Below are positions 1 to 11,200 of a DNA stretch of 64,000 nucleotides, one piece after another. The DNA is taken from the NCBI GenBank assembly GCA_019828545.1, contig JACVRA010000057.1, positions 188,015 through 252,014 on the forward strand, in the 5' to 3' direction. The stretch is from Paracamarosporium sp. OC-R06-R3 (Eukaryota; Ascomycota; Dothideomycetes; Pleosporales; Didymosphaeriaceae). Every line of letters starts with the position of its first letter. Position 1 is the stretch's first letter. A program made the position numbers and the translations under genes. Under the pieces are notes generated by a model. The model saw nothing but the letters and a program-made list of their open reading frames with translations, was not told where the DNA came from and did no database searches.

Positions 1-1196
1 CTTGCGACCGTAGTTGACGGTCACGCGCTGCTCCATGCGCTGCTGCATGCGTTTCTCCCTACGCTCTTCTGGAGTTGGACGCCTGAACTCTTCATCGGCC
101 TCTCTAGCTTCTTTCTCGGCTTTTTGATCCTCTGCCTCATCCGCCAGGTGGGTCTCTGCCGTGGCTTTATTCGCTTCTTCGATTAGCTGAATGTCGACCT
201 CACTCGCGAAGCCTTCTGCGTCTCTATGTTTCGCTTCGCGCAAATTCTGAGCCTCCTCTGCGTCTTCCTCCTCTAACGCTTCTCTCAAGGCCTCTCTCCA
301 CAATGCTTCGCGCTTGATCGCGACCCGACTTCGTTGGGGTTGCGCACGTGAGGCGTTCTTCTTTCGGTCTCCTTCCTTCTTCTTTTCCATAAGCCTTCGC
401 AAGCTTTTCTCTGCCTCAATGCCCTCCTTTGCAGCTCTCTCTCGGATGGTATGGGGATCAACTTCGCGCTTGGCGTATACGGGTGTTGCCATCCACGTGT
501 GTTTCGGCGGGAATGCGGGGAAGTGTGCAGGTATGTATTTCCTACTTTCTTTATCTGCTCTTCCAGATAGCTCAGGCCCGAGCATGCCCTCTAGGTCGGG
601 TGGCGGAGGGTCTGCAGGTTCCGGTGGCGCGAAAGCAGGTTGTAATAATGAGGCTGGAAAGTCGCCGGTGTCGAGATGAGGTTCAAGCACTCCTGAGCCG
701 GTGAGTCCCGTGGAGTTAAGGGCATAGATATAGTCATGAGGTAGCGGTACGGTACGTCTGGCGCTGGACATGGACTTGCGGATCTGGTCGGTGAAGTTGG
801 ACATGACTATGATGTGTTAGCGACTTGCCATGCACAAAGCTAGCGATACGCTGCTACGAGCAGCATATATATAGCCGTACATTCGTGTACCAAGCCCGTC
901 ATTGACTCCACGGCCTCTGGTTTTGCGCTGTCGAACCCCACACCCTTGCATTGTATTGCGATCGCGCGCCGCAGCTGTCTGTCGATGAATTCCTGGTCGT
1001 CCGCGGCGCCAAATCCACCACCAAGCGGCTCGACAAGGTGCGAGACGGGCTGCGTGTGACGAAGCTGATGCACCACCTTGCGCTTCTTCGAATGCGGTTG
1101 ACCGTACGCTGGGACCGACATCTCCTCGTACGGTCGCTTCATGCCTGCGATAGTGCCGGTACCTGAGGCACTCAAGGGCGATATGATTCCGGGCAT
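1..1196 (-). CDS. TAF8: TFIID subunit TAF8 (3' end cut by window edge)
   Basis: This gene encodes the TFIID subunit TAF8, which pairs through a histone fold and helps assemble the general transcription factor in the nucleus. I join exon 1 (881-1196) to exon 2 (1-806) across a 74-base intron (807-880, GTACGG...CATAG) whose phase is exact. Exon 1 carries an NLS-like SKKRKV and the first histone-fold helices (QLRRAIAIQCKGVGFDSA). Exon 2 continues the fold, then has the TAF8 signature IPAHFPAFPPKHTW, then a charged Glu/Arg-rich coiled-coil-like segment that runs off the left edge, so the C-terminus is missing. The ATG at 1196 is the first in frame; a later Met at codon 19 is possible. Family assignment is confident because histone fold and HFP motif occur in order. 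Confidence 0.9.
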
Positions 1197-2084
1197 AAGC
1201 GTGTCGCTGGCGCGGGGCGTGGGTGGAGTTGGGTCGTGTGTGCGATGTGAGTGTTCTGTAGCCGATGTGCGGCGGTCGCGTGAGGTTGATGCGTCGGCCG
1301 TTGATGCGCGCGTGTTGTAGAAATTGGGGTTGATGATGCGTCGCTGGCGCAGGAGGTGTCGGCTCGGCCGCCTTCACTTTGTGCCAGTGAGTCGTTGTCT
1401 TTGTATTGTTGCTTGTTCCAGATCGAGCGCCTGGACGCACGAGCCAGGTCTTGGCGCGGATATCACCAAGTGCCTTGATCCAAATCCAGAATGTCAACAG
1501 GCGTGAATAGAAAATAGAAAACTCAACGACGGACCCACTGTGGTTGTTTCATGTTTGTTCCCAATTTGGGCTCTGCAAGCATACTCATCGTCCCAAAGTA
1601 GAAATCGAACAGTGGAGCCGTGCATCTCACTGCAAACTCCTCTCACTTCAACTTCTGAACAATATCAACAAACAAACCGCCATGCTAGCGCCTGTTCGCT
1701 CGCCATCTGTGTTCGTTTCGGATAATGTTCAATGATCGGCTTCTCAGTGCAGTGTGTAACTTGAGCCCGGCGTCGATCAGCTGCATTCCCGTATGACGCA
1801 ATTCATCGTAAACACATAACATCTCCAATATTCACAGAATATGACAAGGTTGATGAATAGTTCTGATAAAAGCGTATAGATGTCCATTAGGTTGAGCATG
1901 ATACTTGGGATTACAGTCTGTTGCTTGTGATTTGCTGCGAAGGCGCCAAGAGATAGGGCCCGTGCTGCGGCAGCATCGCATGATCGCACGTCCAGTCAAA
2001 CCAGCTTCAACGTTCTTTACCAAGCTCCACGAACCCGCACACCCGCACCACCACCCTCTCCACTCACCACAAACCAACTTCGCC
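1197..2084. other. Intergenic, divergent promoter TAF8/COX9
   Basis: This 888-base stretch separates two divergently transcribed housekeeping genes. I see no coding region with recognisable content. The open frames on the minus strand here are antisense or non-conserved. It presumably holds both core promoters; no clear TATA box stands out. Confidence 0.5.
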
Positions 2085-2529
2085 ATGGCCGTCAAACCCA
2101 TCACCGGCGTATGTGCTGCCATTGAGCGCCCGCGCGCCCCCTACGGGCCCCTGTGACAGGAAGCTAACCTCTGCCCATGCAGATGCTCCGCCGAACCATT
2201 GTGCTCGACCTCTCCGTTGCTCTGGGTACGTTGTCCTTAGTGAAGCCCGCGCAAGCTTCTTTGAGCTTTTTATCGAGCTCTGCAGCTTGTGCTGAATCCG
2301 TGCGGAGCTCCGCTAACAGCGACTGCAGGCCTCGGGGTAACTGCCGGCTACGGTTGGTGGTACGGTACGTGAACGAAGAGCGGACCATCCGCACTCCAAC
2401 ACCTTCACCAATTATTGAACAGCTCATTGACGCATCTATTCAGGCTACCACGTCCCCGCCGTCCGCCACCGCGACGCGTTCTACCAGAAGATCGAAGACG
2501 AGCGGGCCCAGGCTCTTGGCCAGAAATAA
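2085..2529 (+). CDS. COX9: Cytochrome c oxidase subunit VIIa (Cox9-like)
   Basis: This is a 62-residue mitochondrial inner-membrane subunit of respiratory complex IV. It is built from four small exons (2085-2108, 2183-2225, 2329-2364, 2444-2529), each with GT-AG borders and matching phase, so it is easily missed by ORF scanning. The protein begins MAVKPITGMLRRTIVLDL, matches the Cox9 start (PITG then a basic patch), has one membrane helix ending in GYGWWYGYHVP, and closes with a charged helix (FYQKIEDERAQALGQK). Yeast Cox9 has nearly the same length and layout. The first intron follows codon 8 and begins GTATGT. Three introns in a 189-base coding region is intron-dense but normal for this gene in filamentous fungi. 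Confidence 0.9.
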
Positions 2530-5500
2530 GCGATCGTTCTCTCCATGCCAATATTTCCTTTGTCGACTGGTGGACCGAATGCATAGACAAGCTGGATCTG
2601 GGGAACCGATTGTATCATAGCGGGGTGGAGCCTCGATCAGCAGACCAATATCAGATTCAATCGAGCCTGTACCAAGTATATCCTGTGTTCAGTCAATCTC
2701 GTATAACTCCATATACTTTGCCACTAAAACCGAGAGCGTGCTATTTGCTTCGGTGAAATTTGAGCCGCCACGAATTGTATCGGAGGCATACACTGCACAG
2801 GAGAAAACGGCCGTATCATCATAACATGTGCATTTCCGTCAGAACAGGAATCATGAGTGGCTTACTAGTATACATATGACACTTATCCACATCAAATATC
2901 CTGGGCACATGGTCTATTCGTCAAGCCTACTAAACAAACTTGGTTTCCCCATGTTCATTAATACAGACGAGAGCCTACAATCCGGTTCTGAGTTTCTAAC
3001 CGCGTCTTCTATTTCCTACTAAGCATGCTCCACGTCCGATCATATACAATACTTCAAACTACCCTCCTCATTTCTTAGTTATCGCTTTGCATTCCACCAA
3101 CCCACTATTTTAACCACATCCCATTCTCCACTGCTTCAACAGCTAGTACTCCGTCCACAAATCTCTCTACAATCTTAATACACCCTCAACACCCAAGAAC
3201 ATATTCGTATACCTAGCAGGGCCCAACACACTGTTTTTTTTTTTTTTCACCTACAAAAAACATCCCACAACGCAACACTACGCCAGCCCCATACAAGTTC
3301 CTAACGCAGATACAAATGCTTACACCACAACACAATCAATAAAAAAGGTACCTACCGTAAAACAGCTACGTGCATAATCTTCAGCCCAGACATCCCGCGC
3401 CATCCCATGCGGAATCCTGTCTTCACAAGACATTTTGATCACTACACGAATTCATCTATATATTAATCAAACATCAATGCAAGATCTTCACAAACACGAA
3501 AACCGAGAAAATCCCTACCGGCTAGATAGCTGAGCCTATACATATGATCTTTTGTGATTTTACATTATGCCACTGGGTCCGTCCCACCCCACCCAACGGT
3601 ATAATTATCTCCCACAGGAGCGGCATCTTCACTCCGCGAACAACAGTCACCACATTACTTGTTCAGACTTTTCGTATGCTAATCAAGATTAAAGAGATAC
3701 CAGCTGTCGACCTACAGTATCAAATCCTAAAGTAAATTGCATAGCTAACTAAGAATATACATACACGCTGTCAACGTGTATACATAAACCTTACTAAATA
3801 CATACCTACTTTTCTCTTTCTACCCTGCTTAACGTACTATCGCCGCATCATCTCCTTCTACCTTGTACTACTTTGTCGAACGAGGGTACCAGCACGCAGC
3901 AACAGCGTTAAATCTCGTTGCTCTCCTCGCAGCCACATCATCGAGGTATTCTCACAATCCTCCTGAGACCAGATGCGGTATTCAAGTCTACCAAGACGAG
4001 CTGCAGACGGATGGGCATTCTAGTTGTTACTTGGCTGCGTGCCATGGGCAGCAATGGAAGGCTAGATGATTTATTACTGGGCTGGTTAGGATTTACGATA
4101 CTTGAATGTAGTTCTATCTGCTAAAAGTATATAAATATCTTCTGCCAGCATCCACGTTCCTCGTCTGCCAACTGGAACGCGTAATACCCGACAGAAGGTG
4201 CTACACCGTGCTACCTTTAAGTCAGGCTCTAGTTCGCGCTCCTCGTGTAAGCTATCTGTACCAACCATCTCATCACCCGATCCTCGCGTCCAGCTAACGC
4301 CGTCCCTGCGAAATAAAATCAAGCGCATCAGCAGATCATACTTGGTGACACGTACGCATTCTACCTTCCTAGTTGTAGTAAATTCCCAGATTCCATTTCC
4401 TTCGGCTTGTGCCATTTTCTCCCACGTGCACGGTGTCTCCATTCGTTCCAGCGCTACCTATGCGTACATTTGTGGCGTCGCTTGGAAGACGGTACACTCG
4501 TTCGTTTGCCGTTTACGTTGAACATGGAGAGATATCTCGTCGACGGATTAGTAGACATGAGCATTGTGAGGGGTGTGATTATCATCGGTAGGGTAGGGCA
4601 GGGTAAGAAAGCGCTGTTCCTAGTATTGTGAAAAGGGACAGTTGTTTGGTTGCATGGGTGAGTGGTTCTTTTGCGTTTTGCCTTGTTCTGTTTTGTTTTG
4701 CGTGAGCGTGTGGAGTCGTGCATGGATATAGATATTAGTGTCACGGAGGACGTAGAGTGTAGGTGAGGTAAGAAATCAGGTCGGTGTCTAGTTTTGTATG
4801 TAGTCAATGGCTTGGACATCGAATACAGTGATAAGCACACATTGCTGAGCGCTCGCATTTTTATCGTGTTTAGTATAAGGTAGGAATAGAAGTGCGTCAC
4901 GTAGTTCATATTATAGAAAAGATATAGTTCGCGTCAAGTATATGAGCTTGAAAAGCAGTGTTCCGGTGCTCTTTCTACCAGCGTTTGATGAAAAGCTGGC
5001 GTCAAGTCAGACACGCTTTTCGGTTTACTATTGGATCTATGGTTCTACGAGATGAACATGATCTGACTATTACAACTTGTAAGGGAGTAGCCATTATGGG
5101 AAGCCAAGGATGGATCTGAGCGAAACCGATTTCTCCCCGAGAGACTTCCAGGGATGCATATGCAGAGACGGACGCAGATGTCCGCAAGGCCGCGTGGACT
5201 CAAACTGCGCGAGCTTGTCCGGCGGCGAGCCTTGACGCAATGTGCATGAATGGAGTTTCCAGAGAACTAATCCCGCTGTGATCCAATTCTCAGTGGTACG
5301 TCTCCCCAGCTTGGACGTCGAACGAGTGACGCTGGCGCACTAGTATGTCGTTCTTGATCCACCATGACTGCAAATCGCATGTTGAATGTATACACCAAGA
5401 GTCTTCGGGAATCAAGTTAGCCTCGTCTGGCGCTGCATGGTGCATGTCTCCACTCAACGGCCTTGCGCATGGCCACTTGTTGGCATACGTGGGATCCATC

Positions 5501-7538
5501 TCACTCTGGGGGATTCGCATGGGGGGTCTGCATGCGGCTCAAACTCCATAGACGGCTCTGGTATGTATACGCTAGCGTGGTGGCGGCATCTGTCATCACA
5601 CGAGATTGGCGGGATTCAAGATATGCACGTTCGAGCAGGCAGTCTATAGCGGTGTTGGATATGCCCAGTGGAACTCCGTGCCTCCGCATTTCAGCATCGT
5701 ATGGGCCCTTGCCGCGCTTCGAATCAAGGTAGGCGGGTATGATGCGCTCCCAATGCGCCCATTCGCCGGGGCAGAGATCGTCGATATAAAGCTCTGTGGG
5801 GGGATAGAAGGTTTAGGGTGAGGTTGTTATACGAAACGCGAGGCTCCCCATTGGCGGGCCGGGGTTTATACATGCGACGGTAGATGCAAAAGGTGGCGGA
5901 TACAGGAAGATTTGCCTGATACGATCGCGCAGAAGCGTCTCGAAGATCTTTCGACCAGCTGCTGTGGCTGCCTGCGTCTGCGGATCCGTCTCGAGTGCTC
6001 GGTGTTTAAGCGGCACGGGAGTGGAGTGGCTGCTCTAGCCTGGGTAGGCGACGGACAGGGATCATCGGTGTAGGGACCCTGACAAGCCACTGAATAATCT
6101 CGGAGCCTCCTCAGCTCGAGACCAGATTCAATAGACTTTTGTGCAGCTGGTTTGGGCGGATGTTTGCACGAAAAGGGGGAGGTCAAGATATTTGTGTCGC
6201 CTTGATGTCTAGGAATGGGGCGCATGTTCCTGCTTCGCTCCTCCAAGCTAGCGTTGACGGTGTTTCCTGACGCGTCTGCAGATCGCGCATTGCGTAAGAA
6301 CGTTCCTCCCATGCATGAGGAACGGCAGCTGGACCCGAAGGTGCGTTGTGGTGGTTTCGCATGCACGGGGCGACATTACCCGGCATGTCATTGCAGGCCT
6401 CGAGGTGGACGAGCGAAGTTGGACGAGGTGAAGGGCAGGACTGGGTGCGACGGGCAAGTATTGACTTTGGGTGGGCGGCGGAAGCGGCGCGCCATTCCAT
6501 TGAGGTTTACGAGGCGGGAGCCGCGCTAAGGATGATCGATGCAGGGAACAAACACGGCTAAGCTGGCGGGCGGTGATCGACGGGGCTCAGCGTGGCCAGC
6601 GAAAGGCGGCGGACGGCGAGAGAGGCGGCGAAGGGTGGCCGCTCAAGTAGCGGACGTCCAGGCAGCGACAGAAGGCAAAGGGAACCGCAGACGCTGTGGT
6701 GGGCGGCGAGCGGGCGTGCTTGGGCGCGAGGCCCCGCCGTTGATGAGCTCCCGCTGGCGGCTTGACCGCTTTGAGATGGTGTGGATTAGGCGGAACGGTC
6801 GAGTTCAACACCATGGCCTGTGCTGGGCTGCGTGTGTTAGATGAAGCAGCAGAACAGCGGTGGACGGGGTGGACGGGGTGGGCAGCGTGCGCGGCGGGCT
6901 CGCCAGGACGACTTGGGCTCCCGGGGCAGTCGTTCAGACGGGCGCAGGCAGTGATTGGCATCGGAGTTGGGCTGGGCTTGCTGGCGGATGACGCCTATTT
7001 TTACGGGCGAGGGCAGACGCAGCCACCGCGTCCGCGCAGGGCAAAGCTGCCTCGCTGTCTCTGGGCTGTAGAACCTGAGCAGGCCATCATGGGACGCGGC
7101 GGGAGGCAGCGCGTGCGCACGGCAGGCAGAGGGGCTAGCCGGAGGAGCACTCTTTGGCTGCGCTGCTGGCTGTTTACGGTGGCGTGCGTGTGTGCTTTTT
7201 GCAGCCATGACATGCTCGGCCAAGGTGAAACCAGGGCATTGCGACGACCTGGGCCGACTGTGTCGACGGCCCGCTGCCACGCTGCCACGCTGCCCTGCGT
7301 GTGCGAGAGGCGGGCGTGGAGGAGGAGGAGAGGCACGACTGGCCGTGGTGACTGGCCGTGGTGACGGGCACGGCGCGGTGCTGCGAGCGGCAGAGCTTTG
7401 TTTGACGAGCTGCGTCGACTCGGAAGGCTCCACCCTGGCCGCCTGCACCTGACGGGGCGGGCGCAACCGTCGTGGTCGCGCCTGCCGCGACGCTCGCCCA
7501 GCAGTGGAAAGAGCGGCCCTCTGCCCTCGACGCGCCCT

Positions 7539-7569
7539 CGTCCAGCCCTCGTCCAGCCCGCGTCCAGCC
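7539..7569 (+). repeat. Three-copy 11-base tandem repeat
   Basis: The core CGTCCAGCC occurs at 7539, 7550 and 7561, a strict 11-base period, in the GC-rich leader region upstream of MED15. Confidence 0.7.
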
Positions 7570-7704
7570 CGCCCTCGAGTCCACAGCAGTTTGCACGCCC
7601 GCTGCCCTCCCAGCACGCTTGTTGGCGTCGCTTTTGACGCTTTGCTGGGGTCTGCAAGGTGACCCTTGTCCCTGCCGGTCCACTTGTGCAGCCGCCTGCG
7701 CCGG

Positions 7705-7732
7705 TGCCCATGCCCATGCCCATGCCCATGCC
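7705..7732 (+). repeat. TGCCCA hexanucleotide tandem repeat
   Basis: There are four complete TGCCCA units plus a partial fifth, about 560 bases upstream of the MED15 start. It is a simple-sequence tract with no coding role seen. Confidence 0.8.
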
Positions 7733-8295
7733 ATCTGCCACAACTCCAACTCAGCGGCCCTCACTCACCGTCCTCCCCGACTCTCTTCACTGACTCCCCA
7801 CGCTCCGCACAAGCGACGCACTGCTGCCAGCACTGTGCTCGCCGCGAACACCCCAGGAGCCCACACGCCCACCACCGTTTTCTGCCCTCGACTTCCGTTT
7901 CGGCACCGCACCCTCTGCGCCATACCGCCCTCTCCGCCTCGAGATCGGCACGCCCACCCTGGAACCCTCGCCGTCGCGCCCACGCCTCACGCCTCACTCA
8001 CCTCACCCTCGCCCTCACCACGCGGATGCTGCAGGCACAGTAGCCGTTGACCTGTCCAGAGCGTTGCTCACTGTCGACTGCCGCCCACCACCCGCGACCA
8101 GACCTCTCTCGGCCATCCCCACACGGGCCCACGACAGCACGTCGACTGACTCTTCGCCGCTCCCCGCTCCGCGACCTGGGTCCTTCGACTGTCCATAGTC
8201 TCTGCATGTTCGCAGAGCCCCACGGCCCCAACGCGCTGTTGCGCCGCAACCTCAGTGCCGCTCGTGCTGCCGCGTAGGCGGCCTCTCGTTCCACG

Positions 8296-11200
8296 ATGAA
8301 CAACCCCAACTTTTCTAACATGATGAACGCCAACCAACCGAATCGTCAGCAGACCATACAGCAGTTGTTGCTCAAGCACTACCGCAATGCACAAGAGAAG
8401 GCTCCTCCGGGCTGGCAGCAAGCCATCTCCGCCGAGGAGCGAGGAGGGCTCGCCTTGCAATTCTTCACATCCTACCGCTTGCTGAAGCCCGACGCTCACG
8501 AAAACGACGTTCTGCGCCAATCATTGCAGTTCGAAACTGCAAGCTTCATGTCGTCGCAGACAAAGGAACAGTACAACACCACCCTCCGGCAAAAACTCTT
8601 CACCATGCAGAGTCTCCGCCAGCAGCAGCTGCAGGGCCTGAACCCAAACACGAACCCCATGAACGCGATGAACCCCATGAATGCGGCACAGATGGGCATG
8701 ATGGGCGGCCAGGCAAACCCTCAGAATCCGCGTCAGAACACCCCGCAGCAGGTTGCTCAAGGCTTCCCGAACCCGCAGCTCCGCCAGCAAATGCAGGCAT
8801 CTGCCATCCCCATGTCGCAAAGTCAATCTTCTATGAGCGCCCATGGTGGGAACGTGGGCAACGCCCCACAAGCCCCCAACAACCCTCAGGCCAACATGCA
8901 GCAAGGCCAGCAGACTCCGCAACAACAGAACGTGATTATAGGACGCCTCACACAGCGCTTGATGGATCAAGCACGCCCAGAGATTCGACAGCAGTTCCAG
9001 AACGAGGTCAACAACTGGCCCGAAGATAAAAAGCAGCAACTCTTGAGCCGCGGCATCAACCCTCTGCTTTTCAGGTTTAGACAGCAAGCGGAAAACATGC
9101 TCAAGAGTGGCAAAATTTCTCGCGAAGTGTTGGCAACCCTCCAGGGCCCGGTCCAGCCTAATCAGATGGGCGGTGCCATGCAGCAAGGGCAGATGCCCAA
9201 CCAGCAGATGAACGCGAACCAGCGCCAGCCTGGCCAAGAGTTTGACTTCAACGCTTTGGCAAACCAGCAAAGCGAAGCAATGCGAGTGCAGGATCAGGGT
9301 CAACAGGTCGTTCCTGCAAGCAACAACAACAACACCGTTGGTGCTCAGATCGGTAACTTTCCGCCTGGACAGCCACAGAATGCTGCCATGGCTCAACGCC
9401 AAGCTGCACAACAAGCCGCCTTTCAGAATGCAAATGCAAGCATGCAACGACAAGCCGCACAGGCGGCCGAAGCGCGGGCTCGACAGCAGATGCAGCAGCA
9501 GAATTTGCAGCAGATGGGCACTCCCAATCTGCACGGCCAGCCCGGAGGCCTCAACCGTCCATTAGGTACTCCGAACCCGAACGCAATGTCGATGCTAAAC
9601 CGTCCCATGGTTCCGCCTGGCCAGCCAAACCCCCCTACGCCCCAGCAACGTCCTCAAGCACACGTCCCTGTGATGACACCCCAGTCTCAAGGCCAGGTCG
9701 ACCCCCAGCTCACACAACTAATGCGAGAAGCCCAGCAACGGGCCCAACAGGCTGCTGGTGTACAGGGTCAGCCGTTGACGGAGCAAAACCGAATGCAGAT
9801 GATCCCTCCTGAACTCGACCCCATGGTGAAGCAACAATTGTTGAAGGTCCCCGAGCCCCAATTCCGCCACATCCTGGGTCAGTACATGGCTAATGCCCGC
9901 CAACGAACCATGATGTCAAACGGTGCCTTTTCAGGAGGCCAGCCTCCGAACGGTCAAAATAACATGATGATGAACCCTGGACAGATGCCGATGGGTGGTA
10001 TGGCAAACGGCCTTGTAAACGGGCAGAACATAGGCAATATGCGCCCTGGGGGCTTGGGACAACCGATGCAAGGGACTATGGGTGGACAACAAATGCCTAT
10101 GGGTCAACGTCCTGGCCAACTCCCACACCAAGCCCGCCTTCTCCATGCTCAGCAAACACTTCAACAGAACCCAGGTATCATATCCATGACGGACAACCGA
10201 ATCTTCCCGCCGAGTGCCTTGAACGCTCAAATACGGCAGATACTACCCCAAGAGGTCAAGACCTGGGCTCAGCTCAAGAATTGGACACAACAAAATCCAA
10301 ACCTCACTCCTGGCGTTGATAGTCAGAAACTGCTGCTGCTGCAAGTCCTACATTTCCAGGACTTGATGAAGCAGCAACAGCAACAGCAGCAACAGCAGCA
10401 GCAGAATGGCATGCCTGGGCAGCGTCCTCAACAGCCACCAAACAACATGGGGGCCATTGCACCTCCCGCCCAGATGACGCCTGGCTCTGTGCCCGCCCGG
10501 ACACCGCAACAACAACAACAACCCAACATGCCTAATCTTGGCCCTGTTCAAGTCACTCCAATGGAAATTCAAGCCTGGCGACAACGATTGCCCCCACAGC
10601 AAGCCAATGCCACTGATGAACAACTTCGCAACTTCATTATGCAACAGAAGTTGAATGCCAGAAGGCAGCAACAAGCGAATATGATTAACCTGCAAAACCA
10701 ACAACGAAACCAGGGTCAACCCCAGGCCCAGATGGCTGGGCAAGGTTCGCAGGCAACGCGTCCACCTTCAGCACAGAATCAACCTGCCCAGGCTACGTCA
10801 CAAGCCAAACCAGCAGGCCAGCCCGCCCAAACGACGCAGCCGAATGGTCAGAACAATATGAACAAGGGCATCAAACGACCCAATGAAGATGGTGCCGATG
10901 GTGGCGCTGAAGGCCAGCCTTCTCATACGGCTCCGCAAGCACCAGCCATGGTTCCATCAAGATCACAGCAAGGACTGAACCTGACTCCGGAGCAAATGTC
11001 GAAACTCGGACCGCAGCAACAAGCGCAAATGCGCGCTAACCTCATGAAGGCTCAGGATGCTTCAAACAAGCAGTCACAGGCACCGCGTCTACCGAGCCAA
11101 GAAGAGCTCGCTGCCAAGCTCAAGGAGCCTGAACGGGAAAGGAAGTTCAAGATGATGATTCAACAGGAAGAGAGCAAGCTACCGAAGAGTCAAGTGGTAC

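Larger units (their letters stand above)
2530..8295. other. 5.7 kb gene-free region upstream of MED15
   Basis: No convincing gene was found on either strand. The left part (about 2.5-5 kb) is AT-rich with a 14-base T run at 3234-3247. The right part (about 5.9-8.3 kb) is GC-rich, where low stop density lets several overlapping frames stay open on both strands; none shows a domain, credible splicing or a favoured frame. The last kilobase is pyrimidine-rich and probably includes the MED15 promoter and long 5' leader. Confidence 0.5.

Noticed and set aside
817..1497. 226-codon minus-strand frame overlapping TAF8 exon 1
   Set aside because: TAF8 histone-fold coding in another frame explains the region; the long frame has no recognisable content.
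6837..7764. Several long overlapping open frames on both strands (196-259 codons)
   Set aside because: They lie in GC-rich DNA with few stops, overlap each other in three frames, show no domain or signal, and sit in the MED15 upstream region.
8521..9534. 337-codon minus-strand frame within MED15
   Set aside because: It is a Leu-rich shadow of the CAG/CAA-rich sense strand, with no independent support.
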